Assembly: GCA_903970475.1 (NCBI GenBank)
Contig: CAJCIQ010000079.1
Span: 1 to 39,436, forward strand
From: Beijerinckiaceae bacterium
GTDB taxonomy: Bacteria; Bacteroidota; Bacteroidia; Chitinophagales; Chitinophagaceae
Length of the DNA stretch: 39,436 nt
Direction: 5' to 3'
The notes under the pieces are model-generated. The model had not been told where the DNA came from. It saw only the letters and a list, made by a program, of their open reading frames with translations, and ran no database searches. Both the position numbers and the translations under genes were made by a program. Shown one piece after another: positions 1 through 7,849 of the stretch. Positions within the stretch are counted from its first letter, which is position 1, and every line of letters begins with the position of its first letter.

Positions 1-1736
1 ACGCCAGCATGGTATATGGAAGCGCGAGCTTGCCAAGCTTTGGTGTAACCTATAGCGGCTGGGCCAATGGGGACGGTCCTTCGAGTCTGACGACGGCACC
101 CACGGTATCGACAACAGCTACAGCTGTTTCACCAGTCGGAAACTATCCGCTGACGCCGAGTGGCGCAGTAGATCCAAACTATACCATCGTCTATGTGAAT
201 GGAACTTTTTCCATTACACCAGCTACACTGACCATTACAGCCAACAATGCCAGCATGGTATATGGAAGTGCCACCCTGCCGGCGTTTACTGTAACCTATA
301 GCGGCTGGGCCAATGGGGACGGTCCTGCCAGTCTGACCACCGCTGCAACGGTTACGACTACGGCCACGGCTACGTCACCTGTTGGAAACTATCCGCTGAC
401 ACCTTCCGGAGCGGTAGATCCCAACTATATGATCACCTATGTGAATGGCACCTTCTCCATTACCCAGGCGGCGCTTACGATTACGGCTACTAGTGCCAGC
501 ATGACCTATGGAGGAACTGTTCCCAACCTGACCTATACTTATAGTGGATGGGTAAACGGAGATGGTCCTTCTATGGTAACCACCGCACCCACGGTTAGCA
601 CAACGGCCACATCGAATTCCAATGTAGGTACCTATCCCATTACCGTGAGTGGGGCAGTGATATCCAATTATAGCGTCACCTATGTAAACGGAACCCTGAC
701 AGTGAACCCGGCTACCTTACTGGTAACCGCGGCTAGTCTGAGCAGATATTTCAACACGCCCAATCCGACGCTGACCTTTACGTACAGCGGATTTGTATTG
801 GGCCAGACGGCAGCTGTAATAACGGATGCGCCGAGCATTTCGACCACCGCCGTACAAAATTCCCTGCCTGGACAGTATCCCATCACCTTAAGCGGAGGCA
901 CATCGCCCAACTATGTATTCCAATACCAGGATGGGGTATTGACCATCATACAGTCCTTAAACAATACGATTACCTTTGACCCACTTGTTCAGAAAACATA
1001 CGGGGATCCTGACTTTGCCCTCTCTGGCACCGCTAGTTCCGGGTTAGCCGTACGCTTTGTATCTGCCGATCCCAGCATTGCAACTGTTTATCAGGATAAC
1101 GGGACCTGGATGGTACACATCGTATCTGCTGGAACTGTGACCATTGAAGCCTTCCAGGATGGAGACGGGCAATATGCACCTGCTACAGAAGTGGATCAAC
1201 CCCTGGTGATCAATAAAGCCAATCAAACAATTGTATTCCAAGCTCCGCCCACCGGATTAACCACAGGACAGGTTATCCTGCTGAACGCTACTGCGAGCTC
1301 TGGTCTTCCAGTGACCTATACCATTTCTGATCCGACCCTGGCCACCTTAAATGGCAATCAGTTGGTGATCACCGGTACCGGTACGTTCACGATCACTGCC
1401 AATCAGGTTGGTAATGAGGATTATAACCCGGCCACCCCTGTGAGCTATACCATTAATACCTTTAATTCAGCTGGATTTAAGGGCGGTATAGGATTATTCC
1501 CCAATCCGGCACATGGAACCACCCATCTCCGCTTCAGTGTAGATTACTTGATTACCAAGTATTCCATTTACAGCATCGATGGGCGTTGTGTACAGAATCA
1601 ATCCATGGTGACCAATAACAGCAATGATATTGAGGTAAATGTGGCCGGTCTGGCCGCTGGATACTATCTGGTGCATGTCGCCTGTGTAGAGAATCATGTA
1701 GTGGAAGACCTTGTATTCAAGCTGTTGGTATATTAA
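1..1736 (+). CDS. MBG/Ig-like repeat protein with T9SS C-terminal sorting domain (5' end outside window)
   Basis: The reading frame is open from the left edge and ends at TAA 1734-1736, so this is the C-terminal part of a longer protein. The first methionine in view lies inside a repeat and is not a start. Four copies of an MBG-type beta domain (about 79-82 residues, with motifs such as YGSATLP, YSGWANGDGP and YVNGTFSIT) are followed by two different Ig-like domains (about residues 318-400 and 405-485). The last ~85 residues match a type A T9SS sorting domain: FPNPAHG, then a YSIDGR segment and a final VFKLLVY. Family knowledge says such proteins cross the outer membrane by type IX secretion and are held at the cell surface or released, often as adhesins. 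The ligand cannot be read from sequence. A strong terminator follows directly. Confidence 0.9.
   Translation, partial: ASMVYGSASLPSFGVTYSGWANGDGPSSLTTAPTVSTTATAVSPVGNYPLTPSGAVDPNYTIVYVNGTFSITPATLTITANNASMVYGSATLPAFTVTYSGWANGDGPASLTTAATVTTTATATSPVGNYPLTPSGAVDPNYMITYVNGTFSITQAALTITATSASMTYGGTVPNLTYTYSGWVNGDGPSMVTTAPTVSTTATSNSNVGTYPITVSGAVISNYSVTYVNGTLTVNPATLLVTAASLSRYFNTPNPTLTFTYSGFVLGQTAAVITDAPSISTTAVQNSLPGQYPITLSGGTSPNYVFQYQDGVLTIIQSLNNTITFDPLVQKTYGDPDFALSGTASSGLAVRFVSADPSIATVYQDNGTWMVHIVSAGTVTIEAFQDGDGQYAPATEVDQPLVINKANQTIVFQAPPTGLTTGQVILLNATASSGLPVTYTISDPTLATLNGNQLVITGTGTFTITANQVGNEDYNPATPVSYTINTFNSAGFKGGIGLFPNPAHGTTHLRFSVDYLITKYSIYSIDGRCVQNQSMVTNNSNDIEVNVAGLAAGYYLVHVACVENHVVEDLVFKLLVY
3..740 (+). 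repeat. Tandem 246-bp coding repeats (MBG units)
   Basis: The Ala-Ser-Met/Leu that opens each unit recurs with its third codon at 9, 255, 501 and 738. The period is therefore exactly 246 bp twice, then 237 bp. The first two units are nearly identical DNA over long stretches (for example around 40-85 and 286-331). The third and fourth diverge progressively. The array continues off the left edge. Confidence 0.85.
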
Positions 1737-1757
1737 GCACCTGTTTTTCCTGGATAC

Positions 1758-1793
1758 AATCAGCCCGGCCCTCAAAAGCCGGGCTGATTTTTT
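1758..1793 (+). terminator. Rho-independent terminator after the MBG-repeat gene
   Basis: A perfect 12-bp stem (1758-1769 with 1778-1789, AATCAGCCCGGC) encloses an 8-nt loop and runs into six T at 1788-1793. It lies 22 bp after the stop codon. Confidence 0.9.
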
Positions 1794-1972
1794 ATGCGCC
1801 GGAGCAGCCCCTGACGGAGCGTTCAGTCCTGTCCGTGGCGCCGCAAGATTTATTCCCCCGCCGGGCTCCAAAACGATAATCGGTGAAACCATAATATGAA
1901 CAGGTGAACCGGAATACAAGGCTTAAACATACGCTGTAACTTGAGTGTCAAACAATCCTAAATTCAAAACAT

Positions 1973-2812
1973 ATGCTGAAAATATGCGTACTCTCCGCTT
2001 GTTTGTGTGTAGGCTCCGCGGCGCTAAAGGCCCAAACCTCCGGGGGAGCACCTGCTGATACCACTCACAGGCATTTTGCACACAAAGACGGACAATTTAA
2101 AAGAGGCCCAGGGGGACATCAATGGGGTGGACCCGGTGGCGTAGGGGATAGGCAATGGGCTGGCCGTGGAGGCTGGGGTAGACCCGGCGGATGGGGGCAC
2201 CATAGAGGACCTGGTTTTGGAGAAATGGCGCATGTTAGGTATACACCTGAGCAACGTAAACAAATCCAAAGCATTGACGCCGATTACCGTAAGAAAAAAG
2301 AAGAGCTCTATAAACAGGATAACCTGACTTTGGGTGCCTATAAGTCCCAGTTAATCGGGCTGGATAAGGATCGCAGATCCAAAATGCAGGCCCTGCTAAC
2401 CGATGACCAGAAAAAGCAAATTGCGGACTCCAAACAAAGGGCTGCTGAAAATGCCCAGGTCATGGCGGCCGCGCATTTGGAATGGATGAAAATCAGTTTA
2501 CAACTGACCGATGATCAGGCTTCCAAAATTAAAGCTCAGTCTGAAACTTTCAGGGCTCAGGTCCAAGCCATCCGTGAAAATGATAATTTGCTGCCTGATC
2601 AGAAAAGGGAGCAAATGAAGGCTTTGTTTGACAAGCAAAAAGCGGATTTTGCCTCCGTACTAACCCCTGATCAGCAAGCAAAATTCAAAGACATGCACGC
2701 CCACCTTGGGGGCACGCGCGGACCTGGTGGCCCCGGTGGTAGGATGGGAGGCCCTGGTGGACCTTCTGATGGAGACCCTGCTGGCGGACGTCCCGCACAG
2801 GATCTCAACTAA
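1973..2812 (+). CDS. Spy/CpxP/ZraP-like periplasmic protein with LTxxQ motifs and His/Gly-rich arms
   Basis: The 279-residue protein begins with a signal peptide (about residues 1-20, ending LKA/QTS). A first arm of ~65 residues is rich in Gly, Trp and His (short His-containing motifs THRHFAHK, GGHQWGG and WGHHRGPG). A helical core follows with four LTxxQ-type motifs: YTPEQRKQI, LLTDDQKKQI, QLTDDQASKI and LTPDQQAKF. A second Gly/Pro-rich tail closes the protein. LTxxQ repeats define the Spy/CpxP/ZraP family of periplasmic chaperones and stress sensors. The extended arms are not part of those proteins and could bind metal, which is inference. The gene converges on a sigma-54-type two-component pair, as discussed in the findings. 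It has a clear ATG but no obvious Shine-Dalgarno site. Confidence 0.8.
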   Translation: MLKICVLSACLCVGSAALKAQTSGGAPADTTHRHFAHKDGQFKRGPGGHQWGGPGGVGDRQWAGRGGWGRPGGWGHHRGPGFGEMAHVRYTPEQRKQIQSIDADYRKKKEELYKQDNLTLGAYKSQLIGLDKDRRSKMQALLTDDQKKQIADSKQRAAENAQVMAAAHLEWMKISLQLTDDQASKIKAQSETFRAQVQAIRENDNLLPDQKREQMKALFDKQKADFASVLTPDQQAKFKDMHAHLGGTRGPGGPGGRMGGPGGPSDGDPAGGRPAQDLN

Positions 2813-2890
2813 TTGCTAGATACCTAAATAAGGTGGTGTAGCCCCGGAAAACGACCTGTTTTCTATTGAATATGCGTTGGTTTCTACAAA

Positions 2891-2916
2891 AAGAGCCCCG
2901 GGCAACCGGGGCTCTT
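2891..2916. terminator. Bidirectional terminator between convergent genes
   Basis: A perfect 11-bp stem (AAGAGCCCCGG, 2891-2901 with 2906-2916) has a GCAA tetraloop. On the minus strand it runs into five T (2888-2892 read in reverse), so it best serves the histidine kinase gene. The plus-strand T run is weak. Confidence 0.75.
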
Positions 2917-2976
2917 AGTATGTTGGGCCCGGCACCGGGGCTCGTTGTCTGGCGTCCGTAATGGGGCCGCCGGGTT

Positions 2977-4323
2977 TTAGAATTGTAACGTAAACGTGGT
3001 CCCTTCGTTCTCCACAGAGGATACCTGAATATTTCCTTTGTGCAGCATCATGATTTGCTTACCCAGGCTAAGTCCTATACCGGAACCGTTTTTCTTGGTG
3101 CTGAAAAAGGGGATGAAGATTTTATCCATGACTTCTTCGGGCATACCGCTGCCATTATCGCTCACCTTCAGCAAGGTCTTTTTGGCGGCGTTTTGCATGC
3201 CAGAAAGGGTGATTTTAGGATTTTCCTGTTCCTTAACGGCATCCACGGCGTTAACGATCAGATTAATCAGTAATTGGTCTACCAGCGCGGTATCCGCTTC
3301 GAGAAACAGACCTGGATCCTTGAGGATGATATCCATTTCTATATTCTTTTGGTTCAGGGTAGGCTCCATGAGGTGATGCAGGTTCTCAAACACATCCCTT
3401 ACATATACTTTCTTGATGTTGAGGGTGGTAATCTTGTTGAGGTTACGGTAGGTTTCTGCAAATTTCAGGAGTCCTTCACTTCTCTTTTTGATGGTCTCTA
3501 TACCCAGGGCCAGGTCTTCCATGGTGCCATCGTCTCCGCTAAGATTAGGCAGGGTTCGAGCCAGGCTTTTACCCAGGGTATCTGCCAATGAAGAGATGGG
3601 GGCAACGGAGTTCATGATCTCATGGGTCATGACACTGAGCAACTTTTGCCAGGCCTTGGATTCCGTTTCATCCAGGGCTTCGTTGACGTTTTGAAAGGCG
3701 ATCAGTTTGTATTTACGCCCATCGGTTTGGAAAGCGGTAGCACTCAGCAAAACCTTATAGGATTGAAGCCCCGTATGCACGGTGGCAATGACGTTTTCTC
3801 CCAGGGGAAGGGCCATGATTTCATGGTAGAGATTCCAGTCTCTTTTGGACAGAGCATGAATGGTTTTCAAATAAGGCACCGATAACAATTGTTTCAGGGC
3901 CTCATTCATCCATACCACCTCTCCGGAACTGATCTCATACGAAAGGATACCCGTATTGACCAGTTCCAGGATCTTTTGCAAGTATTGGTATTGGGTTTCT
4001 TTTTCTGAACTAATGACCTTGAAGGCATGGTTAAGTTCATTGAAGCCCTTTCTTAAAGGCCTAAGCTCCGCAGGGGCATGGCGTACGTCGAAATGCCTGG
4101 AGAAATCGCGATATTGGACCGCTTCCACGAATTGTTCCACTTCTGTCTGGGTCTTCTTATTGAAGCGGTAGAACCCGATCAGTTGCCAGAAGGTCCAGGG
4201 AAGCAATATGACTTCATAAGTCCTGGTATTGGCATTTAACATGCAGTAAGCCGCAGCAGCCAGGGTGACAAACAGGAGTCCTACCCTAAAAATGATGCTC
4301 CATTCGTATCGTCTAAATGTCAT
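2977..4323 (-). CDS. Sensor histidine kinase (NtrB-like class)
   Basis: The 448-residue protein has two membrane helices near the N-terminus (about 9-28 and 36-53) with almost no periplasmic loop, so it may sense in the membrane or through a partner. A HAMP-like/linker and PAS-like region (about 60-215) precedes the DHp H-box, where His234 sits in MTHEIMNS. The catalytic domain shows the N box (LLINLIVNAVDA, ~351-362), the G1 box (DNGSGMP, ~389-395), an F box (FIPFFSTK) and the G2 box (GSGIGLSLG). The last 11 bp of the upstream response-regulator gene overlap its start, so the two are co-transcribed and translationally coupled. It should phosphorylate that sigma-54 activator. The signal is unknown. 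Confidence 0.93.
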   Translation of the reverse strand: MTFRRYEWSIIFRVGLLFVTLAAAAYCMLNANTRTYEVILLPWTFWQLIGFYRFNKKTQTEVEQFVEAVQYRDFSRHFDVRHAPAELRPLRKGFNELNHAFKVISSEKETQYQYLQKILELVNTGILSYEISSGEVVWMNEALKQLLSVPYLKTIHALSKRDWNLYHEIMALPLGENVIATVHTGLQSYKVLLSATAFQTDGRKYKLIAFQNVNEALDETESKAWQKLLSVMTHEIMNSVAPISSLADTLGKSLARTLPNLSGDDGTMEDLALGIETIKKRSEGLLKFAETYRNLNKITTLNIKKVYVRDVFENLHHLMEPTLNQKNIEMDIILKDPGLFLEADTALVDQLLINLIVNAVDAVKEQENPKITLSGMQNAAKKTLLKVSDNGSGMPEEVMDKIFIPFFSTKKNGSGIGLSLGKQIMMLHKGNIQVSSVENEGTTFTLQF

Positions 4324-5677
4324 ACTTACTCAACCTCCTATATAGCGCAGTTCTGGTCAGGCCCAGTTCTTTAGCTGCTTTGGTGATATTGCCGTTGTGT
4401 TTCTCAATGACCTGCAAAATGGTGGTCTTCTCTATGGAAGAAAGATTTAAGTCTGTTTTTTCTTCCACTTCCATCGTGGGCGCAGATTCGATAGGGGAGA
4501 AGATCAGGTCCCGGCCGGTCAATTCGTTTTTATCACTCATGATGATGGCGCGCTCTATGGTATATTGCAGCTCCCTGACATTGCCGGGGAAGTGGTAGCG
4601 CTGGAGCTTTTGCAGGGCTTCGGCGTCAAACTCCACCGGGGGTTTGAGGTACTTTTCCGCGTATACCTTGGCGAAATGCCTGGCCAGCATCACGATGTCT
4701 TCCGTCCTTTTTCTCAAAGGGGGGAGCGTAATTTCTACGGTATTGATCCTGTATATTAAATCCTTACGAAATCTTTGTTCGTTGGCCAGTTCCTGGAATG
4801 GCAGGTTGGTGGCACAAACCAAGCGTATATTGATGGGAACAGGGGTATTGGAGCCCAAGCGGGTCACCTGACGGTTTTGCAATACACTCAATAATTTAGC
4901 CTGTTGGGCCAGGCTGATATTACCTATTTCATCCAGGAACAGGGTTCCATCTTCGGCGGACTCAAAACGACCTACCCGGTCTTCTTTGGCATCGGTAAAA
5001 GCACCTTTCTTATGGCCGAACAATTCAGATTCAAACAACGTTTCCGTGAGTGCTCCAACATCCACTTTCACAAAGGGTTTGGCCGCTCTTAGAGAGCGTT
5101 CGTGGATTGCCCTGGCCACTAAATCTTTTCCCGTGCCATTTTCCCCAAGGATTAGTATATTGGCATCCGTTGGAGCGATTTTTTCTATTTTAAAGAAAAT
5201 ATCCTGCATGGGCTCAGAGGCGCCCAATAGTTCCGTACCGATGATCTTTTGATCTGCATTTTTAGCGTTGGAAAAGGATTTCCCCTTTCCTACACCACCA
5301 AGCAGATCTTCTATGGTAGTGATGAGTTTTTCGTTATGCCAGGGTTTGACCACAAAATCGGAAGCGCCTTCCTTCAGTGATCTTACCGCCAGGTCTATGT
5401 CTCCGTAAGCAGTGATCATTATCACCGCTATATCCGGCTTTAACTCTTTGATCCTTTTTAACCAGTAAATGCCCTCATTGCCTGTATTGATGGACGCGTT
5501 GAAGTTCATGTCCAGCAAAATGAGGTCAAAGGCATGTTTGGATAACAGGGAAGGAATGTTTTCCGGATTTTTCTCCGTGATCATTTCTTTTACCTCAGAC
5601 TTTAAGAGTAAGCGAACTGCGGTAAGTACGTCAGTATCATCATCAATGGCTAAAATAGTGGCTTTCTTTAAGGTCAT
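4313..5677 (-). CDS. NtrC-family sigma-54-dependent response regulator
   Basis: The 454-residue protein has the three standard parts. The receiver domain carries acidic residues 12-14, phospho-acceptor Asp56 in LILLDMNF, and Lys111. The AAA+ domain has Walker A GENGTGKD at 178-185, Walker B GTLFLDE at 244-250 and arginine-finger region RFRKDLIYR at 302-310. The C-terminal Fis-type helix-turn-helix spans 431-450. The sigma-54 contact loop reads GAFTDA (225-230) rather than the classic GAFTGA, a natural variant. The gene is divergent from the efflux operon with 200 bp between them and overlaps the downstream kinase by 11 bp. By position it most likely controls the operon starting at 5878, but no convincing -24/-12 sigma-54 promoter was found there. 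Confidence 0.95.
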   Translation of the reverse strand: MTLKKATILAIDDDTDVLTAVRLLLKSEVKEMITEKNPENIPSLLSKHAFDLILLDMNFNASINTGNEGIYWLKRIKELKPDIAVIMITAYGDIDLAVRSLKEGASDFVVKPWHNEKLITTIEDLLGGVGKGKSFSNAKNADQKIIGTELLGASEPMQDIFFKIEKIAPTDANILILGENGTGKDLVARAIHERSLRAAKPFVKVDVGALTETLFESELFGHKKGAFTDAKEDRVGRFESAEDGTLFLDEIGNISLAQQAKLLSVLQNRQVTRLGSNTPVPINIRLVCATNLPFQELANEQRFRKDLIYRINTVEITLPPLRKRTEDIVMLARHFAKVYAEKYLKPPVEFDAEALQKLQRYHFPGNVRELQYTIERAIIMSDKNELTGRDLIFSPIESAPTMEVEEKTDLNLSSIEKTTILQVIEKHNGNITKAAKELGLTRTALYRRLSKYDI

Positions 5678-5728
5678 ATAGTGAGCGTTTCTTCGAATTG
5701 TGTGCTATAAAGCTAAAGAATTGAAAAT

Positions 5729-5742
5729 GAATATTGATATTC
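5729..5742. promoter_or_regulatory. Perfect inverted repeat in the divergent regulator/efflux intergenic region
   Basis: GAATAT-TG-ATATTC is a perfect 6-bp inverted repeat with a 2-bp centre. It lies 52 bp from the regulator start and 136 bp before the adaptor gene. Position suits an enhancer for the NtrC-type activator, but only one good copy was seen and AT-rich palindromes arise by chance. Confidence 0.3.
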
Positions 5743-5877
5743 CTGTTTTTTCATATCCTTGTATCGGGACCGTACGAAAAGTGTATCATTTCCGAACAGT
5801 GTCAGGGGGTAGTTAAAGCTAATGTATTGATAATTAACGATTAAGAAACTGGCATCTTGCTGGAATAAATATGAACC

Positions 5878-7137
5878 ATGGACAGAGTATTACAAAAAAA
5901 GAAATGGAGTAAAAAACGGATCCTCACCATCCTGGGGATCACAGGTTTAATCCTTTTGATTGGGGGCAGCTTCTACATGACCTCCGGGAAATCCAAATTG
6001 AACCAGGACCGGGAAAGGATTACCATCAGCGATGTGACTAAAGGACCTTTCCAGGAATCCATATATGTGAACGGAGTGGTCATGCCCATTGCTACAGATC
6101 TTATCCCAGCCTCAGACGGAGGTAAGGTGGAGGAAAAGTATGTTGAAGATGGAACCATGATGAAGGCCGGTGACCCCATTCTCCGTTTGAGCAACTCTGA
6201 CCTGGCAGTCCAGATGGCCACGGAACAAACGGCGGTATTCAGCGCACAGGCTCAACTGGAATTGTCCAAAGTTACGGCTGAACAAAATACGGTCAATAAA
6301 TTGAATGCACTGGAAGACGTAAAACTGGTTTTTAAGGAAGCCGAACGCGTGTATAACATGGATAAAACCCTTTATGCCAAGAACGCCATTGGTTCCCAGG
6401 AATTTCAGACCGCTCAAAACAATTATAACGCGGCAAAGCGTAAACTGGAACTCAATGAACTGATCCTGAAACAAGATTCCGTCTCCAATAAGGCTCAGCT
6501 TGAACAGCAGGAAGAATCCTACAAGAACATGCAACTGGAATTGAGTCTGTTGCGTCAAAAGGTATCTGATCTGATTGTTAAAGCGCCGATTGACGGACAG
6601 TTGACGGGCTTGGATGCAGAGATCGGGCAGACGAAGAACAAGGGAGACCTCTTAGGCCAGATAGACGTGCTGACATCTTATAAAGTCAGGGTAGATGTAG
6701 ACGAGCACTATCTTTCCAGGATTGTGGAAGGATTGAGGGGCGAGTTCTCCTTTGCCGATTCTACCTATCAAATGGAAATAAAGAAGATTTTCACTACCGT
6801 AAAAACCGGGGGTACCTTCCAGGTGGATATGTACTTCCTCGGAAGGGTCCCCAAGGGAATCCGCCGGGGTCAGACCTTGCAGATCCGTTTGGCCCTCAGT
6901 GATGAAACCCAGGCCATCCTGGTACCCAAGGGTGGATTCTTCCAGGCCACCGGTGGTAACTGGATCTTTAAGCTGGATGCCGATGGCAAAACAGCTTACA
7001 GGGCAGATATACAATTGGGTCGTGCCAGCCCCGATTATTATGAAGTATTGTCAGGCTTGAAACCTGGGGACAAGGTGATTACGAGCAGCTATGACACCTA
7101 CGAACACATTCAGGAAATTGTATTAACCGGTAAATAA
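5878..7137 (+). CDS. HlyD/MacA-type periplasmic adaptor subunit of an ABC efflux system
   Basis: The 419-residue protein starts with a basic stretch (QKKKWSKKR) and a single membrane anchor (about 14-33). A lipoyl half-motif follows (VYVNG...DGGKVEEKYVEDGTMMKAGDPI in short pieces), then a long coiled-coil hairpin rich in Gln/Glu/Ala (about 105-225). The second lipoyl half (VKAPIDGQLTGL, ~230) and the beta-barrel and membrane-proximal domains complete the fold. Such adaptors bridge an inner-membrane transporter to a TolC channel. The ATPase begins 10 bp downstream and the TolC gene closes the same operon. An out-of-frame ATG sits 7 bp upstream. The start at 5878 is the first in-frame ATG that gives the usual cytoplasmic tail plus anchor. 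Confidence 0.92.
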   Translation: MDRVLQKKKWSKKRILTILGITGLILLIGGSFYMTSGKSKLNQDRERITISDVTKGPFQESIYVNGVVMPIATDLIPASDGGKVEEKYVEDGTMMKAGDPILRLSNSDLAVQMATEQTAVFSAQAQLELSKVTAEQNTVNKLNALEDVKLVFKEAERVYNMDKTLYAKNAIGSQEFQTAQNNYNAAKRKLELNELILKQDSVSNKAQLEQQEESYKNMQLELSLLRQKVSDLIVKAPIDGQLTGLDAEIGQTKNKGDLLGQIDVLTSYKVRVDVDEHYLSRIVEGLRGEFSFADSTYQMEIKKIFTTVKTGGTFQVDMYFLGRVPKGIRRGQTLQIRLALSDETQAILVPKGGFFQATGGNWIFKLDADGKTAYRADIQLGRASPDYYEVLSGLKPGDKVITSSYDTYEHIQEIVLTGK

Positions 7138-7147
7138 AAACAAACGT

Positions 7148-7825
7148 ATGATCAAGATCACTGGCCTCGAAAAGTTATACCGCACTGAAGAAGTAGAAAC
7201 AGTTGCGCTGAACAAGCTCTCCATGGAGGTTAAGGATGGAGAATTTGTTGCAGTGATGGGTCCTTCCGGCTGTGGAAAATCAACTTTACTGAACATTCTG
7301 GGTATGTTGGATGATCCCGATGGGGGAAGCTTTCTGTTCAATAATATTGAAGTGGCCCATTTCAATGAACGTAAAAGAGCAGACCTAAGGAAACACAACA
7401 TTGGTTTTGTATTCCAGAGTTTTAACCTGATCGACGAACTTACTGTGTTTGAAAACGTAGAACTGCCCCTGATCTACACCGGCGTGAAAGCTGCCGAGCG
7501 CAAAGCCAGGGTAGAAGAAGTACTGACCAAAGTGCAGATCATGCACCGTCGCAGCCACTTCCCCCAGCAGTTATCCGGTGGTCAGCAACAGCGTGTAGCC
7601 GTGGCCCGTGCCGTGGTAAACAAGCCTAAACTGATCCTGGCGGATGAACCTACGGGTAACCTCGACTCTTCCAATGGTAGTGAGGTTATGCAATTACTGA
7701 CCGAACTCAATGAAGCTGGTACGACCATCGTGATGGTTACGCACAGCGAACATGACGCTCGTTTCAGCCATCGCATTATCCGGATGCTGGATGGTCAGAC
7801 AGTTACTGAAAATATCCTTATCTAA
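7148..7825 (+). CDS. ABC transporter ATP-binding protein (MacB/LolD type)
   Basis: The 225-residue protein has the canonical length for a stand-alone ATPase of the MacB/LolD/FtsE group. It has Walker A GPSGCGKST (38-46), Q-loop VFQSFNL (about 88-94), signature LSGGQQQR (142-149), Walker B LILADEPTGNLD (162-173) and H-loop His199 in MVTHS. It is the only ATPase in an operon with four permease genes, so it must either serve several alternative permeases or pair with heterodimers. It probably couples ATP hydrolysis at the cytoplasmic face to substrate movement in the periplasm (mechanotransmission), as known for MacB. Confidence 0.95.
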   Translation: MIKITGLEKLYRTEEVETVALNKLSMEVKDGEFVAVMGPSGCGKSTLLNILGMLDDPDGGSFLFNNIEVAHFNERKRADLRKHNIGFVFQSFNLIDELTVFENVELPLIYTGVKAAERKARVEEVLTKVQIMHRRSHFPQQLSGGQQQRVAVARAVVNKPKLILADEPTGNLDSSNGSEVMQLLTELNEAGTTIVMVTHSEHDARFSHRIIRMLDGQTVTENILI

Positions 7826-7849
7826 TTAGATATAATCAAAAGTATAGCC

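Noticed and set aside
1711-1899. Short plus-strand frame across the first terminator
   Set aside because: It overlaps the end of the MBG gene and a strong terminator and has no motif.
5806-5864. Possible sigma-54 elements (GG-N10-GC at 5806-5819; TGGC near TTGC at 5850-5860)
   Set aside because: The first matches only the GG and GC dinucleotides. In the second TGGC and TTGC are only 3 bp apart instead of 7.
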